DNA from: Gammaproteobacteria bacterium
GTDB lineage: Bacteria > Pseudomonadota > Gammaproteobacteria > DSM-16500
Length of the DNA stretch: 64,000 bases
Assembly: GCA_014132595.1 (NCBI GenBank)
Contig: BMAG01000053.1
Span: 1-64,000, forward strand
Direction of reading: 5' to 3'
The translations under genes were made by a program, and so were the position numbers. This document shows positions 8,999 to 17,805 of the stretch, piece by piece. The notes under the pieces are model-generated. The model had not been told where the DNA came from. It worked only from the letters and a program-made list of their open reading frames with translations, and did no database searches. The first letter of the stretch is position 1; every line of letters starts with the position of its first letter.

Positions 8999-9070
8999 CT
9001 CAACTCTGTGAAATATATACAGAAACAGACATTTTATGTTTGTGATAATAATAACAACGAGGAGGTTGTG

Positions 9071-9127
9071 TTGTCTCACCTAAAAAAATCAAAATTGATA
9101 TCATTTCATCGACAATCTTATAAATAA
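9071..9127 (+). CDS. Possible 18-residue leader peptide
   Basis: A TTG-started reading frame (MSHLKKSKLISFHRQSYK) is preceded by a near-consensus ribosome-binding site, GAGGAGG, ending five bases upstream. This site is stronger than that of most genes here. It lies in the long leader of the 806-residue protein gene, 69 bp before its start. A translated leader could couple to or regulate the downstream gene, but so short a frame can arise by chance. Confidence 0.25.
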   Translation: MSHLKKSKLISFHRQSYK

Positions 9128-9196
9128 CAAGACGAGCGCGCATTTTGCGTTCTGTTTATTTAAATTGTCAAAATATAAAATACAAGGGAGGGAAAT

Positions 9197-11617
9197 ATGT
9201 CTGATACAAGAACTATATTAACTGCTACAAAAAAACCCGAAGAGAAACATCAACCACTACCAAAACTTGAAAAAAAATTAACAGAAGAAGAAACCTTACG
9301 CCTGATACAAGAGAGAGGGGAAAAGAAATTTTACAATTATGCGGCACAAAGAGCGCGTATATCTAAAAAAGAAGACCTGTTTGCAAGAACTGATTTTGGA
9401 ACAGAAGAAGAACAAAGTACCTTAATAAAAGATGCCGATGTTGCGGCTTACCTCGAGAGTCTTCCTGATTTTACACCGGGCTCCGTTTTTGCTGTAGAAC
9501 ACAGTGAAGGGATTGGGCAGGTCGTAAAAGGAAAGCAAACGGCTCCAAATATTTTAACACTGAGCAATGTTCCCGTAAAAAAGATAGATTTATCAGAATA
9601 TGGACTTAACCTAGATGATTTACTGAAAGAGTTTGGGTTAACAACCATAAAAATGAGTGTCGACCATGTGATGAGCGGTATTGGAGTGACGGACGATGCG
9701 CCTGTCATTGGGTATCATTTGACTTCTGGCGGCGAAAAAGAAAAACAAGAAACAAGACAAAAAGAAATCAAACTTATTCAAAAGGTGATGATAGCGGTAG
9801 ATAAAAAACATGGTCACTTTTACTCCGGCGGTGATAGCAATGATAACCTTATTAAAATTTCTCTGAGCGGAAAAACACCTGAAATAAAAGATGGACATAT
9901 GGTGATGAACGAAAGCATCCGCGAAGTGTTGGATGGGTTAAACGGCGTCACGCTTGAATTGCTTAATTATTCCAATGTAAAAATTAAAGAACGCGGTCCT
10001 AGAATAAATCGTCAGCTATTAGGCCCTGGGTCTTCCACTAACCAACAGGATAAATATAAATCTGATGCGGCTTCTAAATTTCGAGCGGAGAAAGGTACTG
10101 TGCGTCGAGAGGGAGATAAACGTAATAGTGAACTACTTGCTCATTATCCTCTTCCGCGTGAAGGTACAGAAGAATATTTAGCTACAAGCGATAGTGTGAG
10201 CGATCATCGACCTTCTTTAATTGAAGATGTAAAAAAAGAAATAGCAGTCGCCTTTCGCGGAGGACAATTGCAAGAGGGGCCAAAGGCCTTTACAGATCCC
10301 AAAAAACTCTTTAAATATCCCGAGGCCTTTAAAAAGGATGAGAATGGCAACGAAATTATTAAAGAAGAAGTCATAAAAGCAGACGTTGAAGCGATTAAAA
10401 AATTCTACGCATTGCTTGTTTCAAACTGCGCTAGAACGCCTTTAGAAAATCCTTTGGAAATTCCCAAAGTTGATCCTAATGCAATTAAAGAACCACTGAC
10501 AGCCTTGGGATATTTGGACAATTTTTATCAATCCTTATCTAAAATAGGTATAGATCCTTTTGTATCGGACGATGAAATGGTGGCGCAGTTTAACTTTGAT
10601 GATGTAGAACAAGTTAACCGCTTGAACGTATCTTTGAAGAAAATAGGTATGCCTCCTATTAGAACGGCGGAAGAGTTGAAGGCTGCTTTGATTGCTAAAG
10701 AACAGGCGGGTGGTGCTCCAGAAGACAAGCAGAAAGACCATCAGAGAGCTAGTTTTGTTCGTCTTGCCTTACGCGATGCAGGAATCAATCCGTTTAAATC
10801 TGAAGAAAAAATGATGTCAACGTTTCGCTATACGGATGAAAATCAGTTAGATAAATTGGCAGAAGCCGTCAACAAATTTCTTCGGGTGCAAGCGATAGAG
10901 CCTGAAGAAAAAGAAGCAGCGTTTACGACTGAGTTAAGAAAATCGTTTAAAAAGTCTATGATCGAACTTTTCAAATCGGATGAATTTGAGGAAGGCTATC
11001 ATCAATGGGCGAATCCGGAACATGTAAAAGAATATGGTCATATTCGCAGAGGGAGTGTACCTAATGAGAACGCAGCGCTCGAAGCACTTGCGGATAGTAT
11101 TCTAGAGTATGCCAATGCACCATCCGATAGTGGAAGTAGATCACCGCTGAATCGATGGTTTCAAAAAGCGCTTCGTCGAGAAATCAGTGGAGGTTATGTT
11201 ATAGTCGCTGGGAAAATGCCAACCGTTCAAGATATGCGACGAGAACTCTGTATCGAAAATGGTTTATATTATGCGATAGAGCGCGCTCGTAGAAAAACAT
11301 TTGTATTAAAAATTACAGAAACTTCTACGAAAGGATTGGGCATAAACTCAAAAGAGCCGCTGGTGGGTAAGCTATATGCTGAAACCGCAGAAGACTTTTT
11401 GTGGTTTATTAAAAATCGTCAAACAGCGCTTCTGCAAATGACAGCGCAAGCTGAACAAAATGCAAATGCAACCCTTTCTGGCAAAGCTAAAGCTTCTGCG
11501 AATCCCTATAGTTCTTTCTCAAAAACTCTGCAGCAGTCTCGAGAACAAGCTCAAGCTGTCAGAGAAAGAGATGTTGCAACGAGATATCAACAAGTTCGTG
11601 GAAGAATGGGGTATTAA
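9197..11617 (+). CDS. 806-residue hydrophilic protein of unknown function (effector candidate)
   Basis: No family recognised. There is no signal peptide and no membrane segment. It is highly charged, with a Lys/Glu-rich N-terminus (residues 10-60). An imperfect internal duplication is visible: residues about 440-488 (IGIDPF at 450-455) and about 518-566 (AGINPF at 528-533) share the pattern G-I-[DN]-P-F-x-S-[DE]-[DE] followed by M and a charged helix, with an offset of 78 residues. The C-terminus is Gln/Arg/Ala-rich. The start has GGGAGG five bases upstream, and the gene has its own promoter and a strong terminator. Size, solitary setting and lack of relatives fit a type IV effector, which is an inference only. 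Confidence 0.85.
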   Translation: MSDTRTILTATKKPEEKHQPLPKLEKKLTEEETLRLIQERGEKKFYNYAAQRARISKKEDLFARTDFGTEEEQSTLIKDADVAAYLESLPDFTPGSVFAVEHSEGIGQVVKGKQTAPNILTLSNVPVKKIDLSEYGLNLDDLLKEFGLTTIKMSVDHVMSGIGVTDDAPVIGYHLTSGGEKEKQETRQKEIKLIQKVMIAVDKKHGHFYSGGDSNDNLIKISLSGKTPEIKDGHMVMNESIREVLDGLNGVTLELLNYSNVKIKERGPRINRQLLGPGSSTNQQDKYKSDAASKFRAEKGTVRREGDKRNSELLAHYPLPREGTEEYLATSDSVSDHRPSLIEDVKKEIAVAFRGGQLQEGPKAFTDPKKLFKYPEAFKKDENGNEIIKEEVIKADVEAIKKFYALLVSNCARTPLENPLEIPKVDPNAIKEPLTALGYLDNFYQSLSKIGIDPFVSDDEMVAQFNFDDVEQVNRLNVSLKKIGMPPIRTAEELKAALIAKEQAGGAPEDKQKDHQRASFVRLALRDAGINPFKSEEKMMSTFRYTDENQLDKLAEAVNKFLRVQAIEPEEKEAAFTTELRKSFKKSMIELFKSDEFEEGYHQWANPEHVKEYGHIRRGSVPNENAALEALADSILEYANAPSDSGSRSPLNRWFQKALRREISGGYVIVAGKMPTVQDMRRELCIENGLYYAIERARRKTFVLKITETSTKGLGINSKEPLVGKLYAETAEDFLWFIKNRQTALLQMTAQAEQNANATLSGKAKASANPYSSFSKTLQQSREQAQAVRERDVATRYQQVRGRMGY

Positions 11618-11636
11618 TTTTATCCTCGATGTGCGC

Positions 11637-11678
11637 AGGGCTAAAGGAGGTGTTGCTTCTTTAGCCCTTATTTTTTTC
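11637..11678 (+). terminator. Rho-independent terminator after the 806-residue protein gene
   Basis: A perfect 10-bp stem (11637-11646 with 11659-11668) with a 12-nt loop is followed by a T-rich tract to 11678. It closes the single-gene unit. Confidence 0.88.
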
Positions 11679-11801
11679 AGTGTTTTTTTTGAAACGCCAA
11701 AAAAATTGTTCTATTTTTTTGATATGGTCTATGGATTTTTCAGCTGAGAATTACGAGGAATCGACTTATCTTTGATGGTTTTGGCAACATGACTTTGAAT
11801 A

Positions 11802-11877
11802 TGGTGGCCAGAGGTGGAATCGAACCACCGACACAGGGATTTTCAGTCCCTTGCTCTACCAACTGAGCTATCTAGCC
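11802..11877 (-). tRNA. tRNA-Phe (GAA)
   Basis: 76-nt cloverleaf on the minus strand. The acceptor arms 5'-GGCTAGA and TCTGGCC-3' pair with one G-U, the D arm is AGCTCAGTTGGTAGAGC, the anticodon loop CTGAAAA reads GAA, the T arm contains GGTTCGATTCC, and the 3' CCA is encoded. It lies just downstream of yggX in the same orientation. Confidence 0.97.
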
Positions 11878-11935
11878 TTGAAGATATATCTAGAAAGGCG
11901 ATATTAAATAGATTCATCGCCTTGGAGTCAAGCAT

Positions 11936-12205
11936 TTATTCTGGGGGAATGTAACCCGCTGGTTTTTGACCGCCTGATTCGAAAAGAAACAACTCCATTT
12001 CGCGCGCTAAGAACTCACGCGCCTTGGGATCTAGCATGTTTAGACGGTATTCATTGATCAGCATGGTTTGATGAGAAAGCCATTGCTGCCAGGCTTCCTG
12101 AGAGATTTCGGCATAGATTCTTTTGCCAAGTTCTCCGGGATAGGGTTGATATTCTAAGCCTGCTGCTTGTTTTTTCAGTTTGACGCAATCAATCATGCGG
12201 GTCAT
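11936..12205 (-). CDS. yggX: Probable Fe(2+)-trafficking protein YggX
   Basis: 89-residue protein linked to protection of iron-sulfur clusters from oxidants and to iron trafficking. It has the family features RMIDCVKL with the conserved Cys near the N-terminus, [12 protein letters not shown] and the Trp-rich segment [19 protein letters not shown]. It overlaps the end of mutY by 4 bp (ATGA at 12202-12205), the usual gammaproteobacterial pairing. MutY itself carries a [4Fe-4S] cluster. Confidence 0.96.
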   Translation of the reverse strand: MTRMIDCVKLKKQAAGLEYQPYPGELGKRIYAEISQEAWQQWLSHQTMLINEYRLNMLDPKAREFLAREMELFLFESGGQKPAGYIPPE

Positions 12206-13284
12206 AGCGATTTCTCTAAATTGTTTAATAATAATTTGACAGGGGCGGGCAGACCCACTGTTTGAGATTGTGTCAGGTTATACCAAATTTGTTGGGCATC
12301 TTCCATGATTTTGCTGCTTATGGTTTTTACAAAGACGATTACCGGTCTGATTTCTAAATGGAAATGGCTAAAAGTATGCCGAAAAGATTCGCTGAAAGTG
12401 AGTTGCTCTGTTGTTAATTGAAACCGTTGTTTGCAAATTTTACGAATTTCATCGGTTGATGGGGTTCCAGGAATTTCGGGCAGGCTCCATAGGCTGGCCC
12501 ATATACCAGCGGGTGCGCGTTTTTCGAGTAAAACCAGATGAGATTGCTTGCGTAAGATGAGCAAGGTAACTTGGCGTGTGGGTAATATTTTGCGAGGCTT
12601 TGTGGCGGGTAATGTTTTTTCTATACCTTGTGCATGGGCGATGCAATAGGGTTGGTAAGGACAAGATGTGCAGCGCGGCTTTCCTCGAACGCAAAGTGTC
12701 GCACCTAAATCCATGATGGCTTGACTATAATCTGCTGTGCGCACTTTTGGCGTGTATTGCTCGGCAATATCCCATAGTTGATCGAGAATGCTGGCGGTTC
12801 CTGGCCACTCGGTAATGCCTTTTAATCGCGTTAAAACGCGCTTAACGTTGCCATCTAAAATGGTAGCGGATTTATTGAATGCAATGGATAAAATAGCACC
12901 TGCGGTTGAACGGCCGATGCCAGGTAATTTTTCTAATTCACTTAATTGATCTGGAAATTTACCGTTATATTTTTCTGTAATAATTTTTGCAGCTTTATGT
13001 AAGTTACGAGCACGATTGTAATATCCTAATCCTGTCCATAAATGTAAAACGGCATCTTCATGGGCTTCACTGAGTTTTTCTACGGTAGGGAAATGTTCTA
13101 GAAAACGATTGAAGTAAGCAATCACGGTGCTCACTTGAGTTTGTTGTAACATGATTTCAGAAATCCAGACTCGATAAGGCGTTTTATCTTGCTGCCAAGG
13201 TAAATCTTTGCGTCCTGCATGATCAAACCATGTTAAGAGAAGTTGCTGAAATTTCTCAGGCGTTAATTTTAAATTTTTTTGCAT
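12202..13284 (-). CDS. mutY: A/G-specific adenine DNA glycosylase
   Basis: Removes adenine mispaired with 8-oxoguanine. Its 360 residues match the family. Catalytic Glu43 ([10 protein letters not shown]), the helix-hairpin-helix [12 protein letters not shown] at 120-131, catalytic Asp144 (ILDGNVKRV) and the [4Fe-4S] ligands Cys198, Cys205, Cys208 and Cys214 (spacing 6-2-5) are all present. The NUDIX-like C-terminal domain follows ([19 protein letters not shown]). It is translationally coupled to yggX. Confidence 0.97.
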   Translation of the reverse strand: MQKNLKLTPEKFQQLLLTWFDHAGRKDLPWQQDKTPYRVWISEIMLQQTQVSTVIAYFNRFLEHFPTVEKLSEAHEDAVLHLWTGLGYYNRARNLHKAAKIITEKYNGKFPDQLSELEKLPGIGRSTAGAILSIAFNKSATILDGNVKRVLTRLKGITEWPGTASILDQLWDIAEQYTPKVRTADYSQAIMDLGATLCVRGKPRCTSCPYQPYCIAHAQGIEKTLPATKPRKILPTRQVTLLILRKQSHLVLLEKRAPAGIWASLWSLPEIPGTPSTDEIRKICKQRFQLTTEQLTFSESFRHTFSHFHLEIRPVIVFVKTISSKIMEDAQQIWYNLTQSQTVGLPAPVKLLLNNLEKSL

Positions 13285-13316
13285 ATCGTTTTTTTATTTT
13301 TATAAGTGAAACAAAA

Positions 13317-14309
13317 TTACCAGGGACGAGGTTGCTCATTATGATGATGAATAAATTCATAAACTAAATTAGCGGCTAATTTAGCTGTGTGATGATCAAA
13401 ATCATAACGTGGTGATAACTCAGCGATATCATAACAAACAACTTTACCTGAAGCTGCAATTTGTCTTATTAATGGGATGACATGCCAAGGATATAAACCT
13501 AAAGCTTGAGTTGCGCTGACGCCAGGTGCAAAGGCAGAACTAAAAACGTCCAAACAAAGACTAAGATAAATAATTTCATTTTGATCAATAATACGATCAA
13601 TAAAATCAACCACTTTCTCTAATTGTCCTTGATGCAATTCATCAGCCCAAATAATTTTTGCATTATGGCGTTTGGCGGTCTCGAAAGTTTGTCGAATATT
13701 ACCGGCATGTTGTATGCCGATGCAGTTATAATCAAGTCGTTTATTTTGTGCTAGATGGGCTGTAGCGATTTGTAGAAAAGGCGAGTTGGATGTGCCAAGA
13801 TTATCTTCGAGTGTGGGACGCATATCGAAATGTGCATCAAAATTGATAATACCCAAGGATTGTTTGGTAAATGTTTTTGCAATGCCTTGATAATGCCCCC
13901 AAGCAAGTTCATGTCCGCCGCCTAGTACGATGGGGTTAATGCCTTTTTGAAGAAGGATCGCGACGACTTCACCCAGGGCATATTGTGATGCTTCTAAATC
14001 ACCATCCGTACAGATAATATTTCCTACATCAAAACAAACGCCCGTTTCTTTTTGCAGCGGCAATCTGGCTAATGCTTGCCGCAATGCGGCAGGACCTTCA
14101 GTTGCACCGGGTCGGCCATGATTACGACGAATACCTTCATCGCATTTGAAGCCGATTAAGCCAAACGTCGGTTGTGTCGCGTGGGCTGGAAGAGCGTCTA
14201 GCAAATTTAAGAGTTGAATTGTTTGAAAAAAACAAGAACCTGGAGGCGTATCAGTACGGCCCTTCCATTGATTGGGGTCAGGTGCAAGATAGTGGGTTTG
14301 CCAGGTCAT
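13317..14309 (-). CDS. hutG: Ureohydrolase-family protein, probable formimidoylglutamase
   Basis: 330-residue arginase/agmatinase-fold enzyme. HutG converts N-formimidoyl-glutamate to glutamate and formamide in histidine breakdown. Manganese-ligand motifs are GGGHE (His133) and NFDAHFD (Asp158, His160, Asp162). The third motif reads SLCLDVFSSAFAPGVSA, with Cys252 where arginases have the first Asp of D-x-D. I recall this Cys in some HutG relatives, so it need not mean loss of activity. GTSNSPF and APGVSA point to HutG and not to arginase. No other hut gene is adjacent. It lies 32 bp upstream of mutY on the same strand. Confidence 0.8.
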   Translation of the reverse strand: MTWQTHYLAPDPNQWKGRTDTPPGSCFFQTIQLLNLLDALPAHATQPTFGLIGFKCDEGIRRNHGRPGATEGPAALRQALARLPLQKETGVCFDVGNIICTDGDLEASQYALGEVVAILLQKGINPIVLGGGHELAWGHYQGIAKTFTKQSLGIINFDAHFDMRPTLEDNLGTSNSPFLQIATAHLAQNKRLDYNCIGIQHAGNIRQTFETAKRHNAKIIWADELHQGQLEKVVDFIDRIIDQNEIIYLSLCLDVFSSAFAPGVSATQALGLYPWHVIPLIRQIAASGKVVCYDIAELSPRYDFDHHTAKLAANLVYEFIHHHNEQPRPW

Positions 14310-14417
14310 AAGTATTTATGCTCAATGAAATTAGAATGGTTATGTTCATTGTAAGAGGCTTTTGTAGTAAATAACAAGCCGTGGAAGATAAAACTCAAAA
14401 GTTGGAGAATTCGTGCA

Positions 14418-14447
14418 TTAAAAAAGGGGGAGTGACTTCCCCCTTTT
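14418..14447 (-). terminator. Rho-independent terminator after the isochorismatase-family gene
   Basis: Arms 14422-14431 and 14438-14447 form a perfect 10-bp stem with a G/C-rich core and a 6-nt loop. Read on the minus strand it runs into a T tract (14418-14425). It lies 8 bp beyond the stop of the isochorismatase-family gene. Confidence 0.85.
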
Positions 14448-14454
14448 ATATATT

Positions 14455-15027
14455 TTACGCATTAATGGAAGTTTTCGTTCCCATTAATTGAATGTAATCT
14501 TTAGTGCTTTGTACGGTGGCATACATGGATTGCAATGCAGCCAAAAAAGCATGGTGTACAGTTTGTGCAGGAATGAGAATGCTATTAAATTCCAAATTCA
14601 TCGTAGCGCATGCATCGCTTAGTAAAGTGCAGCTGATACCTAAATCATAAGCAGCTCTAACGGTTGCATCAATGCTCATGTGTGTCATCATGCCGGTGAT
14701 AACTAAGTGATTGATTTGATGCTTGATTAAATAGGTTAGCAATGAAGTGTCTTTAAAGCTGTTTGGATAATGTTTTTTGATGACTGTTTCGTTTTTGACG
14801 GGTTGTACATTGTTATGAAACTCCACACCTTTTGTACAAGGTAAAAAATGAATTGCATCAGGGCGTGTGGAAATATGTTGAACGTGTATTACGGGTAATT
14901 GTTTTGCGCGGTATACTTGTAAGACTTCTTGTGCTTTAGCGCAGGCTTCCGTGCTTTTTTCTAACGGCATTCTGCCATTAGGAAAATAATCATTTTGCAT
15001 CTCAATCATAAGTAATGCGGAATTCAT
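14455..15027 (-). CDS. Isochorismatase-family protein lacking the catalytic cysteine
   Basis: 190-residue cysteine-hydrolase fold. The catalytic triad of the family is Asp-Lys-Cys. Here the Asp position in LLMIEMQNDYF is Glu9, the Lys is kept (Lys85, KKHYPNSF), and the Cys position in GMMTHMSIDATVRAA is Ser118 (codon AGC). The rest of the fold is well conserved, including the cis-peptide TGMMTH and the NSF segment. So it is probably inactive as a normal hydrolase, or has a new role. The ATG at 15027 has GGGAG six bases upstream and is preferred to the one at 15033. Confidence 0.85.
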   Translation of the reverse strand: MNSALLMIEMQNDYFPNGRMPLEKSTEACAKAQEVLQVYRAKQLPVIHVQHISTRPDAIHFLPCTKGVEFHNNVQPVKNETVIKKHYPNSFKDTSLLTYLIKHQINHLVITGMMTHMSIDATVRAAYDLGISCTLLSDACATMNLEFNSILIPAQTVHHAFLAALQSMYATVQSTKDYIQLMGTKTSINA

Positions 15028-15159
15028 CGTCATCTCCCTTAAGGTCTAGTCCATCATAGCCCCATATTAAATCGGCTTTTAGTAAATTAAGCAATAGGTT
15101 ATACTGAATTTTAATACGAAAAAACAACAAAATTATTAAATTGTAAGATTTTTGACAAT

Positions 15160-15951
15160 ATGAAACTATTTTTTGAGCCGCTGAATGCGGAAAAAATTCT
15201 CAATGCGATTGTTCCTGTCAATCAATCCTTGTTAACAAAATTAGAAATTTTTGAAACGATTGATTCAACGAATCAATATCTTTTAGATCGGGCGAAAATG
15301 GGTCCTTCGGGATGGGTATGTTTGGCAGAACAGCAGACACAAGGACGAGGAAGACGAGGCAGAAGCTGGTTTTCAGAGCCCGGCTCGAGTGTGATGTGCT
15401 CGTTATTGTGGCGTTTTTCAAATGAACTTGTTGATGTTTCTGGATTGAGTATTGCCGTAGGGGTGATGCTTACGCGCGCTATCAAAAAATTCGGTGTGCT
15501 TACTGGTATCCAGCTGAAATGGCCTAATGATGTTTTGTATGCTAACCGAAAATTGGCAGGCATTTTATTGGAAAGGCGGGGCGAGAATATCATCATAGGA
15601 TTGGGTTTAAATGTGAAGTTTTTGAAGCCTGTGTCCGCTGAATATATTGATCTTGCGGAAATAACAGATCAATCCATTTTAGATCGGAATTATTTGACGG
15701 GATTAATCCTCGAGGAACTATTCAAAGGATTGTTAATTTATCAGGCAAAAGGATTGGCTGCCTTTATAGATGAATGGCGGCTTCTTGATTTTTTTGTTAA
15801 CAAAGAAGTGGCCGTGTCTACAACTGAAAAAACAATCGTTGGCACAGCCCAAGGTATTAACGAACAGGGCGAATTATTAGTATTAGACCAAGCGCAAACA
15901 TTACAGCGTTTTTGCTATGGTGATGTGACTGTGCGTCGTTATCTGGAATAA
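15160..15951 (+). CDS. birA: Biotin--[acetyl-CoA-carboxylase] ligase without HTH domain
   Basis: Attaches biotin, via biotinyl-AMP, to the biotin carboxyl carrier protein of acetyl-CoA carboxylase. The catalytic core is close to E. coli BirA: IDSTNQYLLDR, then GRGRRGRSW at residues 62-70 and KWPNDVLY, followed by the C-terminal SH3-like domain. At 263 residues it lacks the ~60-residue N-terminal winged helix of E. coli BirA (321 residues), starting directly in the linker (LNAEKIL). It should therefore be a ligase (class I) and not a repressor of biotin genes. The ribosome-binding site is weak. Confidence 0.92.
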   Translation: MKLFFEPLNAEKILNAIVPVNQSLLTKLEIFETIDSTNQYLLDRAKMGPSGWVCLAEQQTQGRGRRGRSWFSEPGSSVMCSLLWRFSNELVDVSGLSIAVGVMLTRAIKKFGVLTGIQLKWPNDVLYANRKLAGILLERRGENIIIGLGLNVKFLKPVSAEYIDLAEITDQSILDRNYLTGLILEELFKGLLIYQAKGLAAFIDEWRLLDFFVNKEVAVSTTEKTIVGTAQGINEQGELLVLDQAQTLQRFCYGDVTVRRYLE

Positions 15952-16388
15952 ACACCCATTAATTCAGCTTTAGCAAGCACATGTCCTTCCATCGCTTCCT
16001 CAACTTGTTTTTTCGTTGATTTATCAGCAAGCGTTAATTGTGAGTCAAGTGCAAATAATTTGAAAAAATAACGGTGCTCGCCATCAGGAGGGCAAGGCCC
16101 ATAATAGCTCAATGTTTTGCCTGTTCCTAATCCATGCTGACCAGAAGGTTCTTTCCCTTCTTCAATTTGTGTCGTATTGGGAGGAATATTAAAAACAATC
16201 CAATGATCCCACATTTGATCTTCGCGAATATATTTAGGAACATCAGGATCATCCATAATGAGCACAAGGCTTTTTGTATTGGATGGAATATCGCTAATCG
16301 TTAATGGCGGACTGATATTGGCTCCATCGCAAGTATATTGAGTGGGTATGGATTCTTCATGTTTAAACGCGCTGCTTGTCAGTTTCAT
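15939..16388 (-). CDS. YbhB/YbcL-type PEBP-family protein
   Basis: 149-residue phosphatidylethanolamine-binding-protein fold (Raf kinase inhibitor-like family in bacteria), function unknown. Ligand-pocket motifs are visible: ISPPLTI, VLIMDDPDVP, DHWIVFNIPP, the G-rich GLGTGKTLSYYGPCPPDGEHRY, and FFKLFALDS. The ATG at 16388 has AAGGA seven bases upstream. It overlaps the end of the GST gene by 26 bp, so the two are cotranscribed. Its 3' end overlaps the last codons of birA on the opposite strand. Confidence 0.9.
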   Translation of the reverse strand: MKLTSSAFKHEESIPTQYTCDGANISPPLTISDIPSNTKSLVLIMDDPDVPKYIREDQMWDHWIVFNIPPNTTQIEEGKEPSGQHGLGTGKTLSYYGPCPPDGEHRYFFKLFALDSQLTLADKSTKKQVEEAMEGHVLAKAELMGVYSR

Positions 16389-16992
16389 AGTTGAGTCCTT
16401 CTTCGTGTAATGCTTTTTTGATCGTGGGCTTTTGGAGAAGATCTGAAAAATAACGTGATAAATGGGGCCATTCATGGATATCTATTTTAAAAAGCGGCAG
16501 CCACGTCAATATCACAAATAAATAAGCATCAGGTAAGGTGAAATCATCGTCAAGTAAAAATTTATGCCGCAGATTTTTGTCGACATAGCTTAGCTTATTT
16601 TTTAATGCAGGTTTAAAAATGTCATTTTTTAATTCTTGTGGTACCCCAGGGTGGAATAAAGGACCGCAGCCTTTGTGTAATTCGGTGGAAATGTAATTTA
16701 ACCACTCTAACACACGGTACCGTTTGAAATCGCCTAAAGCGGGCAATAATTGTGTAGCATGATGTTTATCTGCCAAATATTGTTGAATGACGGAGTTTTC
16801 TGTCAGAATTTCATTGTTATCGGTTACTATGACGGGAACTGAACCTTTGGGATTAATTTGTAAGTAATCTTGCCCTGTCGAGGTTTTTTTTGTTTTTAGA
16901 TTGACGTTTTCATATTCAGAGTGTAATCCGATTTCGTTTATAATAATACGGACAGCAAGAGAGCAGGTGCCAGTGGCATAGTATAGTTTCAT
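16363..16992 (-). CDS. Beta-class glutathione S-transferase
   Basis: 209 residues: an N-terminal thioredoxin-like domain starting MKLYYATGTCSLAVRI, with Cys10 as in beta-class bacterial GSTs, then the cis-Pro segment GSVPVIVTDN, the ENSVIQQYL Ser that binds the glutathione gamma-glutamyl group, and an all-helical C-terminal domain. The likely role is detoxification or redox protection with glutathione. AAGGAG lies five bases upstream of the ATG. It is the first gene of a two-gene unit with the PEBP-like gene. Confidence 0.9.
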   Translation of the reverse strand: MKLYYATGTCSLAVRIIINEIGLHSEYENVNLKTKKTSTGQDYLQINPKGSVPVIVTDNNEILTENSVIQQYLADKHHATQLLPALGDFKRYRVLEWLNYISTELHKGCGPLFHPGVPQELKNDIFKPALKNKLSYVDKNLRHKFLLDDDFTLPDAYLFVILTWLPLFKIDIHEWPHLSRYFSDLLQKPTIKKALHEEGLNYETDKQRV

Positions 16993-17117
16993 AGCAACTC
17001 CTTGTGAAATAGATCAAATCAATTTGCGATTCATTATGGTATATTAAGCGGAGTTATGTAAGCAATGTGTTTGTCATTTTAAATATTAATGAAAAGAGAT
17101 TTGAGAGGATACTTTTA

Positions 17118-17783
17118 ATGAACTTTGCATTAGCGATAGAACATCCTGTAATTATCCCCAGTAATGAAGTACACCTTGATGGTATTTTGCATATACCCAC
17201 AGACGCAAAAGGTTTAGTTTTATTTGTGCATGGCAGCGGCAGCAGCCGATTTAGTCTTCGTAATAAGCAGGTGGCAACTGCATTAAATGAAGCAAAAATT
17301 GCAACTTTACTTTTTGATTTATTAACGGCGGAAGAAGAGATTGTTGATGACCAAACGAGAGAGCTGCGATTTGATATTGAATTTTTAGCGTCTCGTTTAA
17401 TAGATGTAACTGATTGGTGCATAGAGCAGTTTGTGACAAGTCCTCTCGAGATAGGTTATTTTGGAGCAAGTACAGGAGGGGGTGCGGCATTGATGGCTGC
17501 GGCACAAATGCCAGATAAAATAAAAGCGGTGGTTTCCAGAGGCGGACGACCTGATTTAGCAGGCGACTCGTTGGCGCAGGTCAAGTCGCCGACTTTATTA
17601 ATTGTTGGAGGCAATGATGAGGTCGTGATTGAACTCAATAAAAAGGCGATGTCTAATTTGCACTGTATTAAAAAGCTTGAAATAGTACCAGGCGCAACCC
17701 ATCTTTTTGAAGAACCGGGAGCCCTCGATCAGGTTTCGAAGCTTGCAAAAATGTGGTTTACAAAATATTTACATCCAAAGTAA
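17118..17783 (+). CDS. Alpha/beta hydrolase, dienelactone-hydrolase-like
   Basis: 221 residues. The oxyanion-hole segment is LFVHGSGSSR, the nucleophile elbow GYFGASTGGGAALMAA has Ser within G-A-S-T-G, the acid is likely in GGNDEVV, and the catalytic His is in PGATHLF. AGGA eight bases before the ATG at 17118 supports that start over a longer in-frame one. It is followed after 22 bp by an erythromycin-esterase-like gene. The pairing of these two families is common in proteobacteria, often with a phosphoribosyltransferase, which is absent here. Confidence 0.85.
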   Translation: MNFALAIEHPVIIPSNEVHLDGILHIPTDAKGLVLFVHGSGSSRFSLRNKQVATALNEAKIATLLFDLLTAEEEIVDDQTRELRFDIEFLASRLIDVTDWCIEQFVTSPLEIGYFGASTGGGAALMAAAQMPDKIKAVVSRGGRPDLAGDSLAQVKSPTLLIVGGNDEVVIELNKKAMSNLHCIKKLEIVPGATHLFEEPGALDQVSKLAKMWFTKYLHPK

Positions 17784-17805
17784 TAAGATATTCAGGGAGG
17801 ATATC

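Noticed and set aside
11460-11747. 95-codon plus-strand frame
   Set aside because: It overlaps the end of the 806-residue protein gene in another frame and runs through the terminator hairpin.
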